Assembly (NCBI GenBank): GCA_903930805.1
Contig: CAIYZZ010000525.1
Location: 1-8,380 of the forward strand
Length of the DNA stretch: 8,380 nt
Direction: 5' to 3'
Source of the DNA: an uncultured Rhodocyclaceae bacterium
GTDB taxonomy: Bacteria; Pseudomonadota; Gammaproteobacteria; Burkholderiales; Rhodocyclaceae
A model generated the notes under the pieces. That model was not told the DNA's origin, did not search any database, and saw only the letters and a list, made by a program, of their open reading frames with translations. Of this stretch, positions 1 to 6,567 are shown in pieces; the stretch's first letter is position 1; each line of letters opens with the position of its first letter. A program made the translations under genes and the position numbers.

Positions 1-23
1 CCATATAATGCGCGCTCTCTTGT
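1..23 (+). promoter_or_regulatory. Promoter -10 region of tRNA-Ala
   Basis: A perfect TATAAT lies at 4-9, 14 bases before the tRNA 5' end. It is followed by the GC-rich stretch GCGCGC (11-16). A strong -10 followed by a GC-rich discriminator is typical of stringently controlled stable-RNA promoters. The -35 box would lie outside the window, so the promoter cannot be confirmed in full. Confidence 0.6.
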
Positions 24-99
<76 letters not shown>

Positions 100-132
100 T
101 TAGAACATCCAAAGCAGTTCAGCACCATCCAG

Positions 133-158
133 AAAACCCGCCTAAGTGCGGGTTTTTT
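133..158. terminator. Bidirectional intrinsic terminator between tRNA-Ala and cbbO
   Basis: AAAACCCGC (133-141), a 6-nt loop and GCGGGTTTTTT (148-158) form a hairpin. It has a T6 run on the plus strand, for the tRNA, and a shorter T4 run on the minus strand, for cbbO, whose stop codon ends at 164. The site sits in the short gap between two converging genes, so it likely ends both transcripts. Confidence 0.85.
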
Positions 159-163
159 ATTGG

Positions 164-2434
164 TCAGCGCGTCAGGCTCAGATAGAGCATCGGTAACTGC
201 TCCGGCAGGCGTTCAATACGGTCAAGTACGCGCCAGCGGTTGCCAAAAATTTCGCGCACATACTCGTCGGCCTTGGGGTCGAGGCTCAGACAAAAAGTAG
301 TGATGCCCTGCGTTGCTAGTTCCTCGACGGCTTTCCTGGCATCGGCGCGGAGGTGATTGGGATCGATCACGTCGATGTCGGCGGGTGCGCCGTCGGTGAG
401 CAGCAGCAGGATCTTCTTGTCGGATTGGCGGCTCGACAGGTAATGGCCGGCGTTGCGCAGCGCAGCGCCCATGCGCGTCGAAAAGCCGGCCTGCATCGCC
501 GCGAGACGGGCCTTGACCGTGTCGTCCCAGCGCTCACTGAAACCCTTGATATGCTGGTAGCGCACTTCGTGGCGGGTGTTGGAGTGGAAGCCGGCAATGG
601 CGAGCGGATCGCCGAGGCAGTCGATGGCCCAGGCCAGCAGCGAGACGGCTTCCTGACTGAGTTGCAGGATGGTTTGCTGGCTTCCCGCCGCTTTCTCGTT
701 GAGCGATTCTGACAAGTCGACCAGCAGCAGCACGGAGATGTCGCGCCCATCCGTACGGTGGCTCATGTTGATGCGCGTATCAGGCGTGGCGCCGCCCTTG
801 AAGTCGATCAGCGAGCGGATGGCGACGTCCAGATCAAGTTCGCTGCCCTCTTCCTGATAGCGGATGCGCACCTTATCCTGCGGTTTCAGCAGGTCGAGCA
901 GGCGCTTCAACTGTTTGGCAAGCGCGGCGTGTTTTTGCAGCAGCTTGTCGATATCGGCAGCGTTACCGCTGGGATGCAGGCTCTCGTAGACACTCGTCCA
1001 GTCGGGGCGATAGGTCTGGGTGGCGCTGTCCCATTCGTGATAGTGGCGCGGCGGCAGGCCCCTGAGTTCTTCGCCCGGTTCGAGCTTGCGCTCGGCGTCG
1101 AAAGCCTCTTCCTCGTCGCCTTCCTCGATGAATTTCCACAACTGGCGGTTGTCGTCGCGGTAATCAATCACCGTATTATCGAAATGCACCTTGGCGAATT
1201 GATCGCTCTGGCGGCGGGTTTTGGCGACATAGGAGAGTGCCAGCGAGGCAATGTCCGCCGTGCTGGATGTGCTTGTCGCCAGCGCATCATGAAAGCGCTG
1301 CACGTAATCGAGCAGCACCGGATCGGCGTAGCCGTGCACCGGGTCCAGGAAGGCGCGTGACAGCATCGCCAGCCGGTGGCGGAGGCAGGAAGTAGTTTCC
1401 GGATCGCAGGCGTCTTCGACAGGATGGGGATGCAACGCCAGGAAAATGCGCCGCAAGCCGGGGTATTCACGGATCAGCAGCGTCTCGACGCGGCAGTCCT
1501 CGAAGAACTCGACGGCCATGCGCTGGAAGGGGCTCCAGTTGTCGGCGATCTGCGCGTCACTCCAGCGGCGATGGCCGACCATATGCGCGAGTACGGCGCG
1601 GTAACGATCGAGGCCGCTGATACCATTGGCGTCGTCGCAGACATCTGGCACACGCAGCCCAAGCGCGTCGTAATAGGGAATCGGCTGGCGCAGTTCATCG
1701 AAAGCCGTCGAGTAAGGCACCAGACGATCACCATCGCGCCATAAGGCGCGCAAGTAAAGATCGAGACTGCGTTCGACGTCGGCGAACAGCGTGCCATGGC
1801 GTTCGCGTTGCAAGACCGCGCGACTATCGGCCAGTTTCAGGCTGAAATACTCTTCTTGACGCTCGGGGTGATGGCTGTAGTTACGGATGCCGTACTCGAC
1901 CCAGTTTTTCAGGCCCGCCATTGCCAGCAGGTTCAGCAACCGGGGCGCTTGCTCGAAGAACTCAGGCAGTCCGGGGCTGGGGAAGGTGCTGTGATGGCCG
2001 TGGATCGAGCCGGTGGTGCGCGTCATCAGGTCGCGCGCGATGTCGATGTAGAACTGGAGTTGCTCGCGCGATTGCAGACGGCGCGCCACAGCGGCCAGGG
2101 TTTGCAGGAAGGGGGTAATCGCCTTGCTGTTGGGCGACTTCTGCATCGCCTTGATGAAATCCATCACTGCCGGCAGCATGGCGTTACCCGCGGCGTTCGC
2201 CACGGCCGGCCATTCCTCTAGGAAGGCCAGCACCGGCTCCGCTCCACGTCCGAGCTTGCCGAGGACACGCGCCGCCTCGATGTAGGCGTCGACCTCGTCC
2301 TTGCGAAAGGTCGTCAACGCTTCATAGACGCACTCTTCGAACACATCGGCGACCTGCGCGAAGCCGCAATCCATCGTGGCCCAGTAGGACTGGACCTGCG
2401 GATGCGTCATAAGGGTCTTGCGTGCGTCAGCCAT
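164..2434 (-). CDS. cbbO: CbbO, von Willebrand factor A domain RubisCO activase adaptor
   Basis: This is the 756-residue partner of CbbQ. In characterised CbbQO systems a CbbQ hexamer and CbbO form a RubisCO activase, and the CbbO VWA domain docks on inhibited RubisCO. The long, mostly helical N-terminal part (about 1-430) has no motif I can name. An acidic linker follows (EEGDEEEAFDAE, about 437-448). The C-terminal VWA domain (about 565-750) has an intact metal-ion-dependent adhesion site: DLSES (D573, S575, S577), T653 in FSTRMG and D681 in LLLTDGAP. The length is near normal for the family. The start follows the cbbQ stop by 29 bases, indicating one transcript. The Shine-Dalgarno is weak (GGGACGG). 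NorD-like proteins share the VWA domain, but adjacency to cbbQ and cbbM makes CbbO the clear choice. Confidence 0.93.
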   Translation of the reverse strand: MADARKTLMTHPQVQSYWATMDCGFAQVADVFEECVYEALTTFRKDEVDAYIEAARVLGKLGRGAEPVLAFLEEWPAVANAAGNAMLPAVMDFIKAMQKSPNSKAITPFLQTLAAVARRLQSREQLQFYIDIARDLMTRTTGSIHGHHSTFPSPGLPEFFEQAPRLLNLLAMAGLKNWVEYGIRNYSHHPERQEEYFSLKLADSRAVLQRERHGTLFADVERSLDLYLRALWRDGDRLVPYSTAFDELRQPIPYYDALGLRVPDVCDDANGISGLDRYRAVLAHMVGHRRWSDAQIADNWSPFQRMAVEFFEDCRVETLLIREYPGLRRIFLALHPHPVEDACDPETTSCLRHRLAMLSRAFLDPVHGYADPVLLDYVQRFHDALATSTSSTADIASLALSYVAKTRRQSDQFAKVHFDNTVIDYRDDNRQLWKFIEEGDEEEAFDAERKLEPGEELRGLPPRHYHEWDSATQTYRPDWTSVYESLHPSGNAADIDKLLQKHAALAKQLKRLLDLLKPQDKVRIRYQEEGSELDLDVAIRSLIDFKGGATPDTRINMSHRTDGRDISVLLLVDLSESLNEKAAGSQQTILQLSQEAVSLLAWAIDCLGDPLAIAGFHSNTRHEVRYQHIKGFSERWDDTVKARLAAMQAGFSTRMGAALRNAGHYLSSRQSDKKILLLLTDGAPADIDVIDPNHLRADARKAVEELATQGITTFCLSLDPKADEYVREIFGNRWRVLDRIERLPEQLPMLYLSLTR

Positions 2435-2463
2435 GTGTTTTGCCGTCCCGCCAGCGCCGACTA

Positions 2464-3267
2464 TTAGATGAACGTGGTGTCGATGGCGTGATCGAGCGTC
2501 GCGCGAATATCGGCGTCGTCGGTGATCGGCCGCACCAGCGCCATGCGGCAGGCATCGGTCGCGTCAACGCCGCGCTTGATCAGCGTGGCGGCATACACCA
2601 GCAGGCGTGTCGAAATACCTTCATCCAGCCCGTGTCCTTTCAAATTGCGGCCGACCTGGCCGATCTTCACCAACTTGGCGGCGGTACCTTCGGCCAACCC
2701 CGTTTCCCTGGCGATGATGCCTGTCTCGAGTTCGGCATTCGGATAGTCGAAATCGAACGCGGTGAAGCGCTGCTTGGTCGATTGTTTCAGATCCTTCATC
2801 AGGCTCTGGTAGCCGGGGTTGTAGGAAATCACCAATTGGAAATCGGGATGCGCCTCGATCAGTTCGCCCTTCTTGTCGAGCGGCAGCGTGCGGCGGTGAT
2901 CGGTGAGCGGGTGGATCACCACGGTGGTGTCCTGGCGCGCCTCGACGATCTCGTCGAGGTAACAGATCGCACCGATGCGCGCGGCGGTCGTCAGCGGGCC
3001 GTCGAGCCAGCGCGTGCCGTTGGCATCGAGCAGGTAACGGCCGACCAGGTCGCTGGCCGTCATGTCCTCGTTGCAGGCAACTGTAATCAGGGGTTTCTGC
3101 AACTTCCACGCCATGTATTCGACAAAACGCGACTTGCCGCAGCCGGTGGGGCCTTTCACCATGACGGGCAATTTGGCACCATAGGCCGCTTCGTAGAGCG
3201 CCACTTCCTTGCCTTGCGCCTGGTAGAAAGGTTCCTGTTTGACGAGGTATTGATCTTTGTTCGACAT
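2464..3267 (-). CDS. cbbQ: CbbQ, MoxR-type AAA+ ATPase of the RubisCO activase
   Basis: This 267-residue cytosolic ATPase motor works with CbbO to remodel inhibited RubisCO. Visible motifs are Walker A GPTGCGKS (39-46), Walker B ICYLDE (101-106), a sensor-1 type asparagine in SYNPGYQS (N150) and a likely arginine finger at R167 in STKQRF. The C-terminal part (about 190-267) contains the [12 protein letters not shown] stretch, matching the lid region of the CbbQ/NirQ/NorQ group. I prefer the ATG at 3267 (protein MSNKDQYL), because GGA lies 6 bases upstream of it. The ATG two codons earlier (3273) has no usable spacing. NorQ and NirQ of denitrifiers look similar, but the position between cbbM and cbbO settles the role. 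The gene begins just past a strong terminator, so it probably depends on read-through from cbbM. Confidence 0.94.
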   Translation of the reverse strand: MSNKDQYLVKQEPFYQAQGKEVALYEAAYGAKLPVMVKGPTGCGKSRFVEYMAWKLQKPLITVACNEDMTASDLVGRYLLDANGTRWLDGPLTTAARIGAICYLDEIVEARQDTTVVIHPLTDHRRTLPLDKKGELIEAHPDFQLVISYNPGYQSLMKDLKQSTKQRFTAFDFDYPNAELETGIIARETGLAEGTAAKLVKIGQVGRNLKGHGLDEGISTRLLVYAATLIKRGVDATDACRMALVRPITDDADIRATLDHAIDTTFI

Positions 3268-3273
3268 GGCCAT

Positions 3274-3276
3274 TCC
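3274..3276 (-). promoter_or_regulatory. Minimal Shine-Dalgarno deciding the cbbQ start
   Basis: GGA on the minus strand lies 6 bases before the ATG at 3267 and directly against the alternative ATG at 3273. This favours the shorter protein. The ribosome binding site is weak, in keeping with low activase expression. Confidence 0.5.
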
Positions 3277-3294
3277 AATCAGAAGTTTGGGCGG

Positions 3295-3323
3295 AAAAAA
3301 ACCCCGCCGTAGCGGGGCTTTTT
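3295..3323 (-). terminator. Intrinsic terminator between cbbM and cbbQ
   Basis: Read on the minus strand, GCCCCGC, a 4-nt loop TACG and GCGGGG are followed by seven T (plus-strand A-run 3295-3301). The stem arms are 3302-3307 and 3312-3317. The structure begins 13 bases after the cbbM stop codon and ends 27 bases before the cbbQ ATG. The plus strand also has a T5 run (3319-3323), so the structure is nearly symmetrical. It should end most cbbM transcripts and allow partial read-through into cbbQO. A second role in protecting the cbbM mRNA 3' end is possible. Confidence 0.85.
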
Positions 3324-3336
3324 AGCAGAGTCCGAC

Positions 3337-4716
3337 TTACTTGTGGACACCGAGTTTTTCGCGCCAGCCCGGGAAGATCTTGTCAGCATCCTTCGGAAAC
3401 GACTCGAAGGCGCGGGCGAATTCCTTGTGCTCTTTGGCCCACTGGATCGGGTCGGCCTTGGCTTTCCAGCACTCGTAAGCCTGACGCAGCGAGATCGCCC
3501 CAGAAGCCGGGCTATCGATGTGACCGTAGGCACCGCCGCCGGCGGTATTGATGACGTTGCCGTGACCGAGGTTCTCGAAGAATCCAGGCAGTCGCAGGGC
3601 GTTCATGCCGCCGGAGATGATCGGCGTGGTGGGCTTCATGCCGAACCACTTCTGGAAGTAGACCGGCCCTTGGCACTCGTCGCGCTCGATCATGTAGGCG
3701 ATGATTCTGTCGTCGCCCTCACCTTCCATCTTGCCGTAGCCCATGGTGCCGACGTGGATGCCGGAAGCGCCCTGCAGACGCGACATCTTGGCCAGCACGA
3801 AGGCCGTGTAGCCGCGTTTGGCACTGGGCGAGGTGACGGCGCCATGGCCGGCGCGGTGGTAGTGCAGGTACTGGCCGGGATACTGACGACGGGCGGTGGT
3901 GACCATGCCCGGGCCGCCGACGTAACCGTCGACGAGGAAGGCCAACTTGTCGGCGTCGGGGCCGAACACTTCCAGCGCGTAGTCGGCGCGAGCACACATT
4001 TCGTAATGATCGTCGGCGGTAATGTTCATCGAGAACAGCTTGGCCTGGCCGGTTTCGTCCTGGGCGCGCTTCATCGAGTCATACACCAGCGGCAGCACCT
4101 TCTTGATCGGGCAGAACACCTGGTTGCCCTGGGGTTCGTCGTTCTTGATGAAGTCGCCGCCGAGCCAGAACTGGTAAGCCGCCTTGGCAAAGGGCTCGGG
4201 ACGCAGGCCGAGTTTCGGTTTGATAATCGTACCAGAGATGTAGCCACCATCCTTGACCGGGCGACCGAGGATGCGCCACAGGTTGCTGATATCCACGGCC
4301 GGGCCGTCGAACATCTGGATGACGCGATCGGGCATGTAGAAGTCGATCATCTTGGCGTGCTCGATGTCGCCCATGCCCTGGTTGTTGCCGATGGCCAGCG
4401 TCAGGAAGGAAACCAGCATGAAACGGCCGTCGATGACGTTACGGTCGAAGAGGTCGATCGGATAGGCGATGCGCATATCCTCGGTAGCTTCGTCGATGTA
4501 ATAGACCAGCGCATCCACGCCCTTGGTGAAGTCGTCGGTCGTCGACACTTCAACGTTGGTGCCGGTTGAAGACTCGGCGGCAAAGTGAGCAGCCGCTTCC
4601 AGGTAACCGGTGCCATCCTTCGGCTTCATCTTGTAGGCAACGAGGATGTGCTTGTTACCCTTGATCAGGTCCTCTTCCTTCAGGCTCAGGTCGGCGTAGC
4701 GCGATGATTGATCCAT
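3337..4716 (-). CDS. cbbM: Form II ribulose-1,5-bisphosphate carboxylase/oxygenase, large subunit
   Basis: This is the CO2-fixing enzyme of the Calvin cycle, 459 residues. The N-terminal 170 residues align with my recall of Rhodospirillum rubrum CbbM without gaps, so its numbering applies. Active-site residues visible are E48, N111, K166 (TIIKPKLG), the carbamylated lysine K191 with D193 and E194 ([10 protein letters not shown]), H287, H321, loop-6 K329 ([10 protein letters not shown]), S368 (ISGGMNAL) and the phosphate loop G393-G395 (TAGGGAYGH). All are intact, so the enzyme should be active. No small-subunit gene is nearby, as expected for form II, whose oligomers are built from large-subunit dimers. 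The start is the ATG at 4716, giving [10 protein letters not shown], preceded at 8 bases by AAGGAG. Form II enzymes suit high CO2 and low O2. It is followed by a terminator and then by its activase genes. Confidence 0.98.
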   Translation of the reverse strand: MDQSSRYADLSLKEEDLIKGNKHILVAYKMKPKDGTGYLEAAAHFAAESSTGTNVEVSTTDDFTKGVDALVYYIDEATEDMRIAYPIDLFDRNVIDGRFMLVSFLTLAIGNNQGMGDIEHAKMIDFYMPDRVIQMFDGPAVDISNLWRILGRPVKDGGYISGTIIKPKLGLRPEPFAKAAYQFWLGGDFIKNDEPQGNQVFCPIKKVLPLVYDSMKRAQDETGQAKLFSMNITADDHYEMCARADYALEVFGPDADKLAFLVDGYVGGPGMVTTARRQYPGQYLHYHRAGHGAVTSPSAKRGYTAFVLAKMSRLQGASGIHVGTMGYGKMEGEGDDRIIAYMIERDECQGPVYFQKWFGMKPTTPIISGGMNALRLPGFFENLGHGNVINTAGGGAYGHIDSPASGAISLRQAYECWKAKADPIQWAKEHKEFARAFESFPKDADKIFPGWREKLGVHK

Positions 4717-4724
4717 TGTCCCTT

Positions 4725-4730
4725 CTCCTT
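4725..4730 (-). promoter_or_regulatory. Strong ribosome binding site of cbbM
   Basis: AAGGAG on the minus strand lies 8 bases before the cbbM ATG (4716), followed by a second purine-rich GAAGGGA. It is by far the best Shine-Dalgarno in this locus. It rules out the upstream in-frame GTG at 4803 as the start. Confidence 0.85.
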
Positions 4731-4769
4731 TATGTAGTGTGGTGTGTCGTTCTTGATGCGATGGCAGGC

Positions 4770-4775
4770 ATCTTA
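4770..4775 (-). promoter_or_regulatory. Candidate -10 box of the cbbM promoter
   Basis: TAAGAT on the minus strand lies 9 bases downstream of the duplicated regulatory element, exactly where the other copy has TATCTT (5556-5561). It would put the start of transcription near 4763, give a leader of about 47 bases, and place the CbbR half-sites at roughly -37 to -58. It matches TATAAT at only 4 of 6 bases, and no good -35 box is visible, as expected for an activator-dependent promoter. Confidence 0.4.
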
Positions 4776-4784
4776 GAGTTGCCG

Positions 4785-4825
4785 AACCATAAATAACAGT
4801 CACAAAATTTTATGTCGATGATAAG
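4785..4825 (-). promoter_or_regulatory. Probable CbbR operator upstream of cbbM (copy A of duplicated element)
   Basis: This 41-bp element matches 5571-5611 at 32 of 41 positions without gaps. The core AACAGTCACAA (4795-4805) is identical in both copies. It holds TCA (4800-4802), N7, TTA (4810-4812), N6 and TGA (4819-4821). The first two half-sites fit the established CbbR pattern TNA-N7-TNA. The right end overlaps the last codons and the stop of cbbY (stop at 4810-4812). CbbR binding is inferred from the pattern and from the neighbouring cbbR. Confidence 0.7.
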
Positions 4826-5547
4826 TTTTGTTTGAACATGGTTTGCAGGTCGGCAAGCCTTGTATTGGCAAGATCCGGCAGTACGGCAAGCGCTCCGGCG
4901 AAGTTCTGCCCCCGTGTATATTCACCCTCGGTCACCAGCGTTGGTAGGCCTGCGGCCAAGCTAGCCTTCAGGCCATTTTCAGAGTCTTCTAGCGCCAGGC
5001 AAGCGCTTGCAGGCAATTTCAGGCGTTCGAGCACCCATTGGTAAATATCCGGAGCGGGTTTCTTCGCCGGCACCACGTCACCCGCGCCGATCACCTCGAA
5101 CCAGGATACCGCCTCCGGTGCCATGCTGGCGCGCAGGAGCACTGCAACGTTCTCGGGCGTCGTCGTCGTGGCAATGGCCAGCCGCAGGCCCGCATCACGG
5201 GCCTCGGCAATCAGACGTGCGACGCCTGGACGAAGCGGAAGAACACCCGATTCAACGAGGCGCACATAGTGGGCGGTCTTGGTGGCATGCAGGGACTTTA
5301 CGAGACTGTCAAAATCCGGCCGAGCGGAAAATTCGGGGCAATGGTGCTCAACAAAATACCGGATACGTTCCTTGCCACCGGTAACGGCGAGCAGCTCGCC
5401 ATATAAGGCTTCGTCCCAGCGCCAGTCGAGCCCGGCGTCGGCAAAGGCGAGGTTGAAGGCAATGCGATGGCCGTCGCGCTCGGTGTCGGAAATCGTGCCA
5501 TCGACATCAAATATCAGGGCTCTCAGTCCATCACTTTGTGTGTTCAT
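4810..5547 (-). CDS. cbbY: CbbY-type HAD phosphatase (probable xylulose-1,5-bisphosphate phosphatase)
   Basis: This 245-residue soluble HAD-superfamily hydrolase has a cap inserted after motif I. Visible motifs are motif I FDVDGT with nucleophile D14 and acid D16, the cap substrate loop TGGKERI (57-63), motif II ATTTT (126-130), motif III lysines in AKKPAPD (162-163) and motif IV ALEDSENG (E187, D188). The TGGKER loop and overall layout match Rhodobacter sphaeroides CbbY, which removes the 1-phosphate of xylulose-1,5-bisphosphate, a RubisCO side product and inhibitor. The gene sits between cbbR and cbbM, which supports that role. A general phosphoglycolate-type phosphatase is less likely. I chose ATG 5547 by family length. 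An in-frame GTG at 5589 would add 14 residues but lies inside the operator. No Shine-Dalgarno is visible at either start. The last codons double as part of the cbbM operator. Confidence 0.83.
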   Translation of the reverse strand: MNTQSDGLRALIFDVDGTISDTERDGHRIAFNLAFADAGLDWRWDEALYGELLAVTGGKERIRYFVEHHCPEFSARPDFDSLVKSLHATKTAHYVRLVESGVLPLRPGVARLIAEARDAGLRLAIATTTTPENVAVLLRASMAPEAVSWFEVIGAGDVVPAKKPAPDIYQWVLERLKLPASACLALEDSENGLKASLAAGLPTLVTEGEYTRGQNFAGALAVLPDLANTRLADLQTMFKQNLSST

Positions 5548-5555
5548 GGGAGACA

Positions 5556-5561
5556 AAGATA
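5556..5561 (-). promoter_or_regulatory. Candidate -10 box of the cbbY promoter
   Basis: TATCTT on the minus strand lies at the same distance (9 bases) from the duplicated element as TAAGAT does before cbbM. Transcription would begin at about 5549, two bases before the chosen ATG, predicting an almost leaderless mRNA. It matches TATAAT at only 4 of 6 bases, so this is tentative. Confidence 0.35.
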
Positions 5562-5570
5562 CCGACAGAA

Positions 5571-5611
5571 AACCATAAGCAACAGTCACAAGTTCTTATC
5601 ACAATGATAAA
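5571..5611. promoter_or_regulatory. Probable CbbR operator in the cbbR-cbbY gap (copy B of duplicated element)
   Basis: This is the second copy of the 41-bp element. It contains TCA (5586-5588), N7, TTA (5596-5598), N6 and TGA (5605-5607). It also has a perfect inverted repeat, TTATCA-CAA-TGATAA (5596-5610), typical of a LysR-type recognition site. It ends 8 bases before the cbbR ATG, so CbbR bound here would be placed to repress its own gene while activating cbbY. Binding is inferred. Confidence 0.75.
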
Positions 5612-5619
5612 GTGCAGCC

Positions 5620-6546
5620 ATGAAACATGTCACCCTGCGCCAACTCAAAGTTTTCGAGGCCGTTGCCCGCCATCTTTCCTTCTCCCGTGCTGCGGAAGAG
5701 TTGCACCTGACTCAGCCCGCAGTGTCGATGCAGGTGAAGCAACTCGAAGAACAGGCCGGCTTGCCGCTGACCGAGATGGTCGGCAAAAAAGTATTTTTGA
5801 CCGCTGCCGGCGACGAAGTGGCGCGCCATGCACGCCGCATCGCCCAGCAACTGCGCGAAGCTAGTGAGGCCCTCGACGCCATCAAAGGCGTGCGCGGCGG
5901 ACGACTGTCGATTGGCGTCATCAGTACGGCCAAGTATTTCGCACCGCGCCTGCTGGCAGAATTTCGTCGCCGCAAACCGGGTATCGAACTGAATCTGCGG
6001 GTGCATAACCGCGAGACTGTCGTGCGCCAACTGGCCGATAACGAGATCGATCTCGCCATCATGGGCCAGCCGCCGCAGGAATTCACCACCGTGGCCGAAG
6101 CCTTCGCCGATCACCCGCTGGTCATCGTCGCCCCTCCCGATCACCCGCTCGCCGACCGCAAGGAGGTCGCGCCGGCATTGCTGAACGAAGAAACCTTCCT
6201 GATTCGTGAACCCGGCTCAGGCACGCGCGCAACGATGGAGCGCTACTTCTCCGATGTCGGCATCGTGCCGCGCCAGGTCACCGAGATGGTTGGCAACGAA
6301 ACCATCAAGCAGGCAGTGATGGCGGGGCTGGGGCTGGCCTTCATCTCCGCCCACACCGTGTCGCTCGAGTGTGAGGTCGGTCGACTGGTCAAGTTGCCGG
6401 TCACCGGCACGCCGGTAATCCGCCGCTGGTTTGTCGTACATCGCGCCGAGAAGGAACTCCTGCCGGTAGCGGAAACCTTCAAGGATTTCCTGCTGGCTGA
6501 AGCACCGGGGCTGATGGCAGATCGGCCGGTACTTAAAACCCGCTAG
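5620..6546 (+). CDS. cbbR: CbbR, LysR-type regulator of the cbb genes
   Basis: This 308-residue DNA-binding regulator has an N-terminal winged helix-turn-helix (about 3-62). The recognition helix lies around TQPAVSMQVKQLEE (31-44), and the opening MKHVTLRQLKVFEAVARHLS is characteristic of proteobacterial CbbR. A linker helix (about 63-90) leads to a periplasmic-binding-protein-like effector domain (about 92-298), with RLSIGVIS at its start and REPGSGTRATMERYF in the ligand region. CbbR proteins sense Calvin-cycle metabolites or redox signals and activate cbb operons. It diverges from cbbY with a 72-bp gap that holds the operator. The ATG has no clear Shine-Dalgarno. It ends 21 bases from the converging diguanylate cyclase gene. 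Length and domain layout are normal. Confidence 0.94.
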   Translation: MKHVTLRQLKVFEAVARHLSFSRAAEELHLTQPAVSMQVKQLEEQAGLPLTEMVGKKVFLTAAGDEVARHARRIAQQLREASEALDAIKGVRGGRLSIGVISTAKYFAPRLLAEFRRRKPGIELNLRVHNRETVVRQLADNEIDLAIMGQPPQEFTTVAEAFADHPLVIVAPPDHPLADRKEVAPALLNEETFLIREPGSGTRATMERYFSDVGIVPRQVTEMVGNETIKQAVMAGLGLAFISAHTVSLECEVGRLVKLPVTGTPVIRRWFVVHRAEKELLPVAETFKDFLLAEAPGLMADRPVLKTR

Positions 6547-6567
6547 GTTACCCTCTGCCGACAGCCA

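Noticed and set aside
2422..3312. A 296-codon open frame on the plus strand opposite cbbQ
   Set aside because: It is a shadow of cbbQ. It runs through the terminator and across two gene ends and has no family resemblance.
3343..4569. A long open frame on the plus strand opposite cbbM (408 codons)
   Set aside because: It is the antisense shadow of a strongly conserved gene with GC-rich codons. Its translation shows no recognisable domain, and there is no ribosome binding site.
4717..4803. N-terminal extension of CbbM from a GTG at 4803
   Set aside because: The extension would translate the operator and leader. The ATG at 4716 has AAGGAG at ideal spacing and gives the family-standard MDQSSRY start. 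The similar GTG before cbbY (5589) is the same artefact of the duplicated element.
6108..6152. Short internal repeat in cbbR (GATCACCCGCT twice)
   Set aside because: It encodes the paired DHPL motifs common in this part of CbbR proteins. It is protein-driven and not a DNA element.
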